A stretch of DNA of 64,000 nucleotides from an uncultured Dysosmobacter sp. (lineage in GTDB: Bacteria > Bacillota > Clostridia > Oscillospirales > Oscillospiraceae). Under the pieces are notes generated by a model. That model was not told the DNA's origin, did no database searches, and saw only the letters and a list, made by a program, of their open reading frames with translations. Each line of letters opens with the position of its first letter. Positions within the stretch are counted from its first letter, which is position 1. The DNA lies in NCBI GenBank assembly GCA_934590165.1, contig CAKTOO010000012.1:11499-75498 (forward strand). Direction: 5' to 3'. Position numbers and translations under genes: made by a program. Positions 1 to 7,889 of this stretch are shown here, in pieces.

Positions 1-22
1 GGTCAAAATTCTTCAGTGCCAT
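1..22 (-). CDS. 5' end of an unidentified gene, running off the left edge
   Basis: Only the first seven codons are in the window, beginning Met-Ala-Leu-Lys-Asn-Phe-Asp. An AAAGGAG ribosome binding site lies about 10 bases upstream on the minus strand (around 33-38), which is why I believe the start. It lies downstream of the nucleobase permease, beyond that gene's terminator, so it probably has its own promoter. The product cannot be named. Confidence 0.4.
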
Positions 23-202
23 TTTCTACATTCTCCTTTGTTTCGATACGTTCATGTGCAAAACAAATCAGGATAACTGCCACTTATCCCCATTTTAGAA
101 ATGATTTTACCATTCTCTCCTTCCCCGTACAAGGGCCGCCGGAAAAATTCGTTGGAACACACAACTTTTTTTCAAAAAGTGCAACATTTCGACAAAATAA
201 CA

Positions 203-232
203 GGCGCTGTCCGGCCAAAGCCGGGCAGCGCC
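203..232 (-). terminator. Rho-independent terminator after the nucleobase permease
   Basis: Thirteen-base arms (203-215 and 220-232, one G-T pair) surround a four-base loop. On the minus strand the hairpin is followed by a T-rich run (190-202), and it lies about 50 bases past the permease stop. Confidence 0.8.
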
Positions 233-283
233 CCACAGGTATGGAAAAATATAGGCTGTTCCTCGAATCGTCGGTGCCGCCCG

Positions 284-1672
284 TTATTTCTTCTCCAGGG
301 TCTCCGCCGTCAGCGCGTCGATGTCCTTGAGGTCCACCTTCTTCGGCAGCAGCAACGACAGCAGCATGGACACCACGAACACGCCGGCCACCGGGTTGCC
401 GGAGAAAATATCGCCGACGACCTGGGGCATGTGGGAGAAAAAGCCGTCCACCTGGGTCACACCGATGCCGATGGCAAAGGAGGCGGCGGCGATGAGGGTG
501 TTGCGCTGGTCCAGGCCGCACTGGCCCAGCATGGTCACGCCGGAGACGATGATGGCGCCGAACATGATGACCGTGCAGCCACCCAAAACGCAGGAGGGCA
601 GCGTGGAGAAAAAGGCGCCGATGGGCGGGAACAGTCCGGCGATGACCAGCGTCAGGGCGCCGAACATGATGGTGAAGCGGTTGACCACCTTCGTCACGGC
701 CACCAGGCCCACGTTCTGGCTGAAGGACGTGATGGGCGTGCAGCCGAACAGGCCGCCGGAGACCGCGGAGATGAAACCGTCACAGCACAGGGAGCCGGAC
801 AATTCCTTTTCCGTGATGTCCCGGCCCAGACCGCCGGTACAGACGGCGGTGGTGTCGCCGATGGTCTCGGCGGCGGACACCAGGAACACCAGCGTTACGG
901 AGATGATGGCGCCCAGCTGGAATTTCGGCGTGTAGTGCAGCAGCATGGGCAGCGAGATGATGCCCAGCTCCTCCACGGTGGAACCGATGGAGGAAAAGTC
1001 CACCATGCCGAAGCAGATGGCGGCAATGTAGCCCACCGCCAGGCCAAAAAGCACATAAAGCTGCTTCCAGAAGCCCTTGGCAAGGGCCTGGAACACCAGG
1101 CAGGCCGCCAGCGTAATGGTGCCCACCAGCAGGTTCTGCCAGCTGCCGAACTCATAGACGTCGGACGCGCCGTAGGAGTTGATGCCCACGCTCAGCAGAG
1201 AAAAGCCGATGGTGGTCACCACACAGGCGGAGACAATGGGCGCCACGAACCGCCGCCAGTATTTCACCGTCAGGCCCAACACGCCCTCGATGCAGCCGCC
1301 CACGATAATGGCGCCCACCATGAGACCATAGTCCCGGGCCGCCACCACCATCATGGCGGATACAAAGGTGAAACTGACGCCCATGACCACCGGGAGTCCC
1401 GAGCCCACCTTCCAAATGGGATACAGTTGGATCAGCGTGCCGATACCGGCGATCATCATGGCGTTTTGGATCAGGCGCGCCGTTTCCACCGCCGTAAAGG
1501 GCACTCCGTTATACAGCGCCACGGAGGCCACCAGAATGATGGGAGCTACATTGGACACGAACATAGCCAGAACGTGCTGCAGGCCAAAGGGAATGGCTTT
1601 TCCGACGGGGACACGCCCCTCCAGCCGGTAGATGTTTTCGACACTTGCTTGTTCCCGAGACGTATGCTTCAT
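284..1672 (-). CDS. Nucleobase:cation symporter-2 family permease (uracil/xanthine type)
   Basis: A 462-residue, strongly hydrophobic protein that fits the xanthine/uracil permease (NCS2) family in length and pattern. These are inner-membrane proton or sodium symporters for purines or pyrimidines. The stretch FGLQHVLAMFVSNVAPIILV near the N terminus is the typical first helix, and the GLFGCTPITSFSQNVGLVAVT segment region matches the conserved substrate motif in the middle of the family. The start at 1672 is chosen because GAAAGGAAG precedes it at good spacing. The open frame upstream of it has no ribosome binding site. The substrate (xanthine, uric acid or uracil) cannot be decided from sequence alone. 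Confidence 0.9.
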   Translation of the reverse strand: MKHTSREQASVENIYRLEGRVPVGKAIPFGLQHVLAMFVSNVAPIILVASVALYNGVPFTAVETARLIQNAMMIAGIGTLIQLYPIWKVGSGLPVVMGVSFTFVSAMMVVAARDYGLMVGAIIVGGCIEGVLGLTVKYWRRFVAPIVSACVVTTIGFSLLSVGINSYGASDVYEFGSWQNLLVGTITLAACLVFQALAKGFWKQLYVLFGLAVGYIAAICFGMVDFSSIGSTVEELGIISLPMLLHYTPKFQLGAIISVTLVFLVSAAETIGDTTAVCTGGLGRDITEKELSGSLCCDGFISAVSGGLFGCTPITSFSQNVGLVAVTKVVNRFTIMFGALTLVIAGLFPPIGAFFSTLPSCVLGGCTVIMFGAIIVSGVTMLGQCGLDQRNTLIAAASFAIGIGVTQVDGFFSHMPQVVGDIFSGNPVAGVFVVSMLLSLLLPKKVDLKDIDALTAETLEKK

Positions 1673-1778
1673 ATCTTCATACTTCCTTTCAAGTAATTGC
1701 CGGGGTTGGAGCTCCTCGGGTATTCTCAGACAGGAAAAGAACATTGGGGATGTCCGTGGACATTTGCCTGTGTTCCAT

Positions 1779-1807
1779 AATATAAAATATTCCGCCGCAA
1801 TTTTCAA
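1779..1807 (-). promoter_or_regulatory. Sigma-A-type promoter of the nucleobase permease
   Basis: On the minus strand TTGAAA (1802-1807) and TATATT (1779-1784) are separated by exactly 17 bases. The leader of about 100 bases contains a small hairpin with ATGTCC/GGACAT arms (1750-1763). I do not recognise a purine riboswitch in it. The remaining non-coding sequence up to about 1990 shows nothing else. Confidence 0.6.
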
Positions 1808-1989
1808 TACTTTTTGTTAGGCTTGCTAAAAAATATTTTGAACTTGTGATTTTGGGGGGCGCTGCCATGAAAATATGCGATCAGGCGTTGGCAAATTTCA
1901 TATATGATGCATAGTTATTCAAAATCAACGGCCGCGGCACACACAGCAGCCTGCATATGACAAAAATTCAGTATTTCCCAAAAACCGGG

Positions 1990-2541
1990 AACGGAACAGC
2001 AAAGGAGAAAACGCCATGGACGCCGTCAGCGACTGGGATTACAGTTTGGAGTTCCTCAGCGACGTCTCCATTTCCATGATGCACCTGTCCCGCCGGGCGG
2101 AGGAATTCGCCTGGTAGAACTCCCCCCAGTTCTCCTATATCGCCATCGACGACAACTTCTGCACCGGCAGCAGCATCATGCCCCAGAAGAAAAGCCCCGA
2201 CATGGCGGAGTTGATCCGGGGCAAGGTAGGCCTTGTCTGCGGTGACCTCATGCAGCTGCTGACGGTCATGAAGGGCATTCCCTTCCGGGAAGCCCGCTCC
2301 ATCGTGAGCCGCATGGTAAAAGCCCGCGAGGGCAAAGGCTGCGCTCTGGAGGACCTGACTCAGGCCATCGACAGCCGTGTCACCAAGGAATCTCCGGGCG
2401 ACATCAGCATCCCCCTCCTGCGTGGACGCCCGGGTGTCCTTCGGCGGAACCGCCCCGTCGGAGATGCGCCGGCAGATTGCCGTGGGCCGGGCCTGGCTGG
2501 ACAGCCTGGCGGAGCAGTGCACGGCAGATATGGATACGGAA
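1990..2541 (+). pseudogene. argH: Remnant of argininosuccinate lyase (argH)
   Basis: Translating from about 2004 gives ENAMDAVSDWDYSLEFLSDV, then an in-frame TAG near 2116, then GSSIMPQKKSPDMAELIRGK. The latter is the ArgH fumarase/lyase signature (usually GSSIMPQKKNPD). The sequence then jumps from LLTVMKGIPF straight into REARSIVSRM, which belongs to a later KGxPFREAH motif of ArgH, so about 100 residues are deleted. A further frameshift near 2420 leads into FGGTAPSEMRRQIAVGRAWL, the ArgH C terminus. About 190 N-terminal residues are absent. It is a clear non-functional relic of the last arginine biosynthesis step. Confidence 0.85.
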
Positions 2542-2543
2542 AA

Positions 2544-2583
2544 GAGGGCGGAGCAAATGGGAATTCCCATTCGCTCCGCCCTC
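2544..2583. terminator. Bidirectional palindromic terminator
   Basis: A nearly perfect 40-base palindrome with arms beginning GAGGGCGGAGC and centred on GAATTC is followed by TTTTTATTATTTTT on the plus strand. It sits between the argH relic and the convergent sulfatase gene and should stop the sulfatase transcript on the minus strand. Confidence 0.75.
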
Positions 2584-2611
2584 TTTTTATTATTTTTGCA
2601 GAAGCCACGGT

Positions 2612-4132
2612 TCACAGGCCTAAGCGCTCAAACTGTTCGTCAGGCGCGTCGTGCTCCTCCATCAGTTGACGGAGCATGGCGGCATAGCGGCTCTCCAGGG
2701 CCTCGTCGTGGATGGGACGCTCCTGGGCATAGTCCGCCTGGTTGTCAAACAGCATATTGTCAGGGACAAAGGCGTTCCGCTCCCGGAAGGTCTGGGACTC
2801 GTTGTGCCAATCAATGCAGTCCGCGGGGATCTTGTATACGGGGAATGGCGTCCAGCGCAGATGTCCCAGGGTGATGCGGCTGTAATCCCCCGGGGCGATG
2901 CTCTCATAGCCGTAATATTGCAGCAGAGTGCTGGGCATGGAGGCATAGACATTCAGCGGCTGGTTATCCGGCCGGACCGCCCGGCGGAAATACGTGTATT
3001 TGCCGTCCGTCATGCTGACGGTCTTTCCGAACTGGCCAAAAATAATGGCGTCCCGGGTACGGTCCGTTTCGCCCCGCAGCAGGGGGAACAGGCTCCTGCC
3101 GTGGATGGGGTTGCGGCACACGGACAGGGGAATGCCATAGGTCTCCAGCAGCGTGGGGAACAAATCGATGTTCTGGGTCAGGCCGGACACCCGGGCGCTT
3201 TCCCGCTGGCCGGGCCGGTGGAACAGCAGGGGGATATGGTAGGTCTCATTGTAGTCCGGCATGTAGTTTTTGGCGAAGTAGCCGTGCTCGCCCAGCATAT
3301 AGCCGTGGTCCGTGGTGAAGATCACCTGGGTGTCCTCCCACATGCTATGGCGGTCCAGCACATCCAACAGCTTGCCCAGATAGTCATCCGTCATGGTCAG
3401 CAGCGCCTTGTACCGCCGCCGCAGGTGGGCCACCTCCTCCGGGGTGTACTGCTCCGTGGTGGTATATCTGGGCCAGATGAGCTCCGGCCCCGTATAGGTA
3501 TCGCCGTACAGGTCCAGATACTTCCGCGGCACATCAAAGGGCTCATGGGGGTCAAAGCCCTCCACCCACAGCAGGAAATCATCCGCCTCCCGGTTTTCCT
3601 CCAGCCAGCCGGCGGCGTCGGTGAAAGTACGGGGCGTGGGAAAGTCGCCGGAGTCGTGGAAGTGGCTGCGGCTCTGGGCATAAGGCGTGGGAATGGTGAA
3701 GCGGGGCGCCGGTGCCGCCTTTGGAGGGATAAAGCCGGAAGGACCGGGATGGTGGTAATAAAGGTCGTTCTCCTGGCCCCGCTCCATGCGCCAGGCGGAA
3801 AAATGGTGCAGGTAATTCTCGCCGCCGGTCTCCAGATAGTGATAGTGGTCCGTGATCATGCAGCTGAACACGCCGTGGTCCTCCAGAATGCTCTGCACCG
3901 TGTGGTCAAAGGCCTCGATGCCGCCCCAGGGGCGCTCCAGAAAATTCAGGCGTCCGGTCATAATGTCCCGCCGGGCGGGCATACAGGGAGAGGAGCCGCA
4001 GTAGTGGTTGTCAAAGATGGTGCTGCGGGCGGCCAGACGGTCAAGGTTGGGGGTGATGGCGGCCTCCTGCGCTCCGTAGCAGTTCAAAAAGCGGCGGTTG
4101 ACGCTGTCCACCAGGATCAAAATCGTTTTCAT
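2612..4132 (-). CDS. Cysteine-type sulfatase, paralogue 1
   Basis: A 506-residue alkaline-phosphatase-superfamily sulfatase that hydrolyses sulfate esters. The formylglycine motif CMPAR is at Cys50 (within GSSPCMPARRDIMTGR) and the metal and catalytic motif TTDHGYMLGEHG lies in the middle. There is no signal peptide, so the enzyme should be cytoplasmic. The first metal-ligand pair reads Asp-Ser (LVDSVNRR) rather than Asp-Asp. It ends in EQFERLGL, shared with the two paralogues in this locus. The start is set at 4132 by comparison with the 5528 gene. An ATG nine bases upstream (4141) sits only three bases from AAAGGAG and is an alternative. It lies directly downstream of the LacI repressor gene and an operator-like site. 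The sulfated substrate is unknown. Confidence 0.92.
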   Translation of the reverse strand: MKTILILVDSVNRRFLNCYGAQEAAITPNLDRLAARSTIFDNHYCGSSPCMPARRDIMTGRLNFLERPWGGIEAFDHTVQSILEDHGVFSCMITDHYHYLETGGENYLHHFSAWRMERGQENDLYYHHPGPSGFIPPKAAPAPRFTIPTPYAQSRSHFHDSGDFPTPRTFTDAAGWLEENREADDFLLWVEGFDPHEPFDVPRKYLDLYGDTYTGPELIWPRYTTTEQYTPEEVAHLRRRYKALLTMTDDYLGKLLDVLDRHSMWEDTQVIFTTDHGYMLGEHGYFAKNYMPDYNETYHIPLLFHRPGQRESARVSGLTQNIDLFPTLLETYGIPLSVCRNPIHGRSLFPLLRGETDRTRDAIIFGQFGKTVSMTDGKYTYFRRAVRPDNQPLNVYASMPSTLLQYYGYESIAPGDYSRITLGHLRWTPFPVYKIPADCIDWHNESQTFRERNAFVPDNMLFDNQADYAQERPIHDEALESRYAAMLRQLMEEHDAPDEQFERLGL

Positions 4133-4194
4133 AGCGGGCATTTTCTCCTTTCGAATACTATCATTTTCTGTCGGAAATCACTTCTCCAGCGAGG

Positions 4195-4208
4195 TGCATT
4201 CGTATGCA
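4195..4208. promoter_or_regulatory. LacI-type operator-like palindrome before sulfatase 1
   Basis: TGCATTCGTATGCA is an inverted repeat with TGCAT/ATGCA arms around a central CG, as is usual for LacI-family operators. It lies about 65 bases upstream of the sulfatase start, and the core CGTATGCA recurs before the repressor gene and before sulfatase 2. Repressor binding is inferred. Confidence 0.6.
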
Positions 4209-4259
4209 ATTTTTGAAAAACACAGTCCGGAGGGCGGCAGCCCACCCTCCGGCAGGGGG

Positions 4260-5282
4260 TCAAAACGTATCCCGGATGACCAGTTCCCCGTTGATGATGA
4301 CCTTCCGTTCCTCCTGCAGCACGGATTCCTCCCGCAGGGCCTCCGCCATCCAGTCGGCGCAGAGGCTGGATATCCGGTCATAATTGACGCTGATGGTACT
4401 CAGCCGGGGATAGAACCAGTCCGCCATCTCAATGTTGTCGTGGCCGATGATGGCCAGGTCCTCCGGGATGCGGACGCTGTGCTCATGCAGGGCCTTCATG
4501 ACGCCCAGGGCCATGATGTCGTTGTGGACAAAGCAGGCGTTGGCCTCCCGGAAGGCGTCGATCTGCTGGGTGGCGATCTGGTAGCCGCTTTCAAAGTCGT
4601 ATTTTCCGTAAAACATCCGCTCCGGGGAGATGGAGAGGCCGTGGGCCTCCAGGGCGGAGGCAAAGCCGGCGTGCTTGCGGGCCACATCCGCCCGGCCCTC
4701 AATGCCCAGCACCTCAATGAAGCGGTCATACCCCTTTTCCGCAAAGGCGTTCCCCACCAGCTGCCCGCTGCGGATGTGGTTGCTGGCGATCACAAAGGAA
4801 TACGGCGCGCCGTCATCCGGGTCATAGACGAAAATGCAGGGCATCTTGTTCTGATACAGCAGCTCCAGCAGCCGGGGGTCCAGGGAGGTCCGGTTCACCA
4901 CCAGGCCGTCCACCCGGCGGTTGCGGATGTACTGCTCAATATTGGACATTTCCCGGCTGTCGGAGGGGAAATGGTTGTCGAAAATGGGGATCAGGTCCAG
5001 CTCATACCGGTACAGCTGCTGGCGGATGCTGTAATACAAGGTGCTCTGGGCCACGTTTTTGGTGAAGCTCTCAAAGTTCTCGGAAAACACATAGCCCACG
5101 GCGCCGCTGCGGTTGGTCTTCAGGCCCCGGGCGGCACTGTTGAAGGTGAAGCTGTACTGCTCCGCCAGGGCTTTCACCCGCTCACGGGTCTTTTCCGCCA
5201 CCAGCGGACTGTCGTTGAGACACCTGGAGACCGTGGACTGGGAAACACCGGCCAGGGCGGCCAGTTCTTTGGATGTGATCAT
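4260..5282 (-). CDS. LacI-family transcriptional repressor
   Basis: A 340-residue regulator. Residues 1-50 form a LacI helix-turn-helix (SKELAALAGVSQSTVSRCLN) followed by the hinge helix region, and the rest is a periplasmic-binding-protein-like effector domain typical of sugar or small-metabolite sensing. GGGAGG precedes the ATG. It lies between two sulfatase genes, with CGTATGCA operator cores at 4201, 5315 and 5459. It therefore probably represses itself and both sulfatase transcripts until an intracellular sulfated or desulfated compound binds. The effector is unknown. Confidence 0.93.
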   Translation of the reverse strand: MITSKELAALAGVSQSTVSRCLNDSPLVAEKTRERVKALAEQYSFTFNSAARGLKTNRSGAVGYVFSENFESFTKNVAQSTLYYSIRQQLYRYELDLIPIFDNHFPSDSREMSNIEQYIRNRRVDGLVVNRTSLDPRLLELLYQNKMPCIFVYDPDDGAPYSFVIASNHIRSGQLVGNAFAEKGYDRFIEVLGIEGRADVARKHAGFASALEAHGLSISPERMFYGKYDFESGYQIATQQIDAFREANACFVHNDIMALGVMKALHEHSVRIPEDLAIIGHDNIEMADWFYPRLSTISVNYDRISSLCADWMAEALREESVLQEERKVIINGELVIRDTF

Positions 5283-5310
5283 ACGGCAGACAGCGCCTCC
5301 CTTCTAAATG

Positions 5311-5322
5311 GCATCGTATGCA
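5311..5322. promoter_or_regulatory. Operator-like site in the repressor leader
   Basis: GCATCGTATGCA contains the same CGTATGCA core as the two other sites, with one base fewer between the arms. It is 29 bases upstream of the lacI-type start codon, suggesting autoregulation. Confidence 0.45.
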
Positions 5323-5445
5323 GCGTCTCATTTCTCAGTGTCATCATACCATGTGTTTCCGGGGAGCACAAGAGAAAATCCCCCGCTTTTTTTGAATTTC
5401 AGCCTTTTATTTTTTCGTTTTTCCCGAAAAAAACCTGCCTCCCCC

Positions 5446-5473
5446 TTGTTTTTGAATTCGTATGCATTATAAT
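5446..5473 (+). promoter_or_regulatory. Promoter and operator of the sulfatase 2-exporter operon
   Basis: TTGTTT (5446-5451) and a consensus TATAAT (5468-5473) are 16 bases apart. The operator-like TGAATTCGTATGCA (5453-5466) fills the spacer, so a bound LacI-type repressor would block RNA polymerase directly. Confidence 0.65.
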
Positions 5474-5527
5474 AAAAGCATATCAGAAACGCCGCCCGGC
5501 TCAACACAACAGGAAAGGACAGATACC

Positions 5528-7063
5528 ATGAAAGCGATCTTTATTCTGGCAGACAGCACCAACCGCCGATTCCTGAATCTATACGGCTCCAAATCCCCCG
5601 CCCTCACTCCCAACATCGACCGCATCGCCGCCAGAGGCACCGTGTTTGAAAACCACTGGTGCGGCTCCGCCCCCTGTATGCCCGCCCGCCGGGACATCAT
5701 GACCGGCCGCCTGAACTTTCTGGAAAAGCCCTGGGGCGGCATTGAGCCCTTTGACCAGACGCTGCCGGCCCTTCTGAAGACCCGCAACGTGTACACCCGG
5801 ATGGTTACAGACCATTACCTCTATTTCCACGTGGGCGGCGAGAACTACTGGAATGACTTCACCTCCTGGGAAATGATCCGCGGCCAGGAGTTCGACTCCC
5901 TGAATATGCCCGCCGGCCCCAACGGCATTCTGGACTGCGCCCGCCCTGATGGCTATAAGGGCATCTATTCCCGGGAGCATGACGAAACCTACGGCGCCTT
6001 CCGCTCTGAGGAGGAGTACCCCAGCCCCATGACCATGAAAAACGCCGCCGCCTGGCTGGAGAAGAACGCCGACGCCGACAATTTCATGCTGTGGGTGGAG
6101 GGCTTTGACCCCCACGAGCCCTTTGACGTGCCCCAGAAATACATCGACCTCTACCGGGAGGATGCCGGAGACACCTACGAGGGCCAGCCCTGCTACTGGC
6201 CGGAATACCGCAAGAACATCTTCACCGACGAGGAGACCCGCCACCTGAACGTCCGCTACAAGGCGCTGCTGACCATGACGGACCACTACATCGGCAAGAT
6301 CCTGGACGTTCTGGACCGCCACGATATGTGGAAGGACACCATGGTGATCTTTACCACGGACCACGGCTACATGCTGGGCGAGCACGACTACATGGCCAAA
6401 AACTACATGCCCGCCTACAACGAGGTGTTTCACATCCCCCTGGTGGTATGGGACCCCCGTGTCCAGAAGCAGCCCGCCCGGGTGTCCGGCCTGACCCAGA
6501 ATATCGACATGTTCCCCACGCTGCTGAGCTACTTCGGCGTGGACATGGGCCAGCTTCACTATCCCATTCACGGCAAGGACCTCTCTCCCATGCTGTCCGG
6601 CCAGCAGGCTTCCCTGCGGGACGGCGTCATCTACGGGTATTTTGGCAAGAGCGTCAACTACACGGACGGCAAGCGCACCTATTTCCGTGCCGCCGCCACG
6701 CCGGAGAACCGCCCTCTGAACGTGTACACCGCCATTCCCACCACGCTGCGCCAGTATTACGGCGTGGGCTGCATCGCGCCGGAGAACTACTGCAAGATCC
6801 GTCCGGGCGCCTCTCTGCCCTACACCAATTATCCGGTGTACAGCTTCCCGGCGGACATCATTGATTTCAAAAATCCCTCTCAGGAATACAGCAAGCGCGC
6901 TGAGCAGAACAGCGAGACCTGCCTGTTTGACCAGGAAACAGATTATGAGCAGGAGCACCCCCTCCAAGATCCGGCCCTGCTGGCAGAATACGAGGGCAGG
7001 CTGAAAGCCTGCATGGAGGCCCACCAGGCTCCCGCCGAGCAGTATGAGCGGCTGGGTCTGTAA
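5528..7063 (+). CDS. Cysteine-type sulfatase, paralogue 2
   Basis: A 511-residue sulfatase closely related to the 2612-4132 product. It opens MKAIFILADSTNRRFL, carries the formylglycine motif CMPAR (GSAPCMPARRDIMTGR) near residue 50 and TTDHGYMLGEHDYMAKN in the middle, and ends EQYERLGL. No signal peptide is visible, so it is predicted to be cytoplasmic. The start at 5528 follows AGGAAAGGA. An in-frame ATG at 5462 overlaps the promoter -10 region and is rejected. It is the first gene of a two-gene operon with a TauE/SafE-like exporter. Confidence 0.93.
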   Translation: MKAIFILADSTNRRFLNLYGSKSPALTPNIDRIAARGTVFENHWCGSAPCMPARRDIMTGRLNFLEKPWGGIEPFDQTLPALLKTRNVYTRMVTDHYLYFHVGGENYWNDFTSWEMIRGQEFDSLNMPAGPNGILDCARPDGYKGIYSREHDETYGAFRSEEEYPSPMTMKNAAAWLEKNADADNFMLWVEGFDPHEPFDVPQKYIDLYREDAGDTYEGQPCYWPEYRKNIFTDEETRHLNVRYKALLTMTDHYIGKILDVLDRHDMWKDTMVIFTTDHGYMLGEHDYMAKNYMPAYNEVFHIPLVVWDPRVQKQPARVSGLTQNIDMFPTLLSYFGVDMGQLHYPIHGKDLSPMLSGQQASLRDGVIYGYFGKSVNYTDGKRTYFRAAATPENRPLNVYTAIPTTLRQYYGVGCIAPENYCKIRPGASLPYTNYPVYSFPADIIDFKNPSQEYSKRAEQNSETCLFDQETDYEQEHPLQDPALLAEYEGRLKACMEAHQAPAEQYERLGL

Positions 7064-7109
7064 AGGACTTTGCCCTTTCGGCCAACACATCAGAAAAGAA
7101 GGCTCCCGG

Positions 7110-7832
7110 ATGACATTGTATTTCATTGCCTGTGTGCTGGGACAGTTTTTGCAGACGGCCGCGGGCTTCGGCTTCGGCATTTTGGTCATGGCTGTGGCCG
7201 GCATGTTTCTGCCGGTGACGGCGGTTGCCTCCGCCAACGGCATCTTGGGTCCCCTGACGAACCTGTTTTTCCTGTTCCGGTACTGGCGAAAACTGAACCT
7301 GCGGCTGATCTTCTGGCCCGCCCTCAGCGGGCTGGTGGCCGGCACCGTGGCCATCTACACCATTCAGTTCATTCCCCTGACCTTCCTGCGGGGACTGCTG
7401 GGCATCGCGCTGATGGGTTTGAGCCTGTATTTCATGCTGTTCCAGCAGCGGATCCACATTCTCCCCACCCCCCGCAACGGCATCATCGCCGGCGCCTGCG
7501 GCGGCCTTCTCTCCGGCTACTTCTCCACAGGCGGCCCTCCCCTGGTGCTGTACCTGCTGTCCGTGCAGGATGATAAGGAGACGTATATCGTCTGCGTCCA
7601 GACCCTTTACCTGATTCTCAGCATCGGCAACACCATCGGCCGGATCGCCTCCGGCTATGTCACCGCCGAGGTGCTGCAAATGAGCGCCATCGGCCTGGTG
7701 GGCGCGGGACTGGGGCTGTGGCTGGGGCTGAAGGTGGTAGACCGGCTGAACATCCAGCTGCTGCGTATCATCGCCTATATCCTCATCGGCCTCAGCGGAT
7801 TGTGGATGATCCTCAATGCCTGGGTGTTTTGA
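7110..7832 (+). CDS. TauE/SafE family anion exporter
   Basis: A 240-residue membrane protein with about eight hydrophobic segments. It shows the duplicated Gly-rich TauE/SafE motifs (QTAAGFGFGILVMAV at the N terminus and GLLSGYFSTGGPPLVLYLLS in the middle). Family members are proposed to export sulfite, sulfoacetate or related organosulfur anions. It starts 46 bases after the sulfatase 2 stop, so the two are co-transcribed. I infer that it removes sulfate or sulfite released by the sulfatases. Transport direction and substrate are not visible in the sequence. Confidence 0.85.
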   Translation: MTLYFIACVLGQFLQTAAGFGFGILVMAVAGMFLPVTAVASANGILGPLTNLFFLFRYWRKLNLRLIFWPALSGLVAGTVAIYTIQFIPLTFLRGLLGIALMGLSLYFMLFQQRIHILPTPRNGIIAGACGGLLSGYFSTGGPPLVLYLLSVQDDKETYIVCVQTLYLILSIGNTIGRIASGYVTAEVLQMSAIGLVGAGLGLWLGLKVVDRLNIQLLRIIAYILIGLSGLWMILNAWVF

Positions 7833-7843
7833 TGAAATATGAA

Positions 7844-7886
7844 GCAGGTCCCTGAAGCCAAAATGGCTTCAGGGACCTGCTTTTTT
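7844..7886. terminator. Terminator between exporter and maturase genes
   Basis: Seventeen-base perfect arms (7844-7860 and 7864-7880, beginning GCAGGTCCC) are followed by TTTTTT. It ends the plus-strand exporter transcript and may also serve the convergent maturase gene. Confidence 0.85.
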
Positions 7887-7889
7887 CCG

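Noticed and set aside
1741..1860. Possible purine riboswitch in the permease leader
   Set aside because: The short leader has one small hairpin and lacks the conserved purine riboswitch loops (TATA...GGTC and CTACC-type motifs).
7110..7832. Exporter as a plain sulfate importer
   Set aside because: The TauE/SafE repeats and operon position after a cytosolic sulfatase fit export better; SulP or CysTWA motifs are absent.
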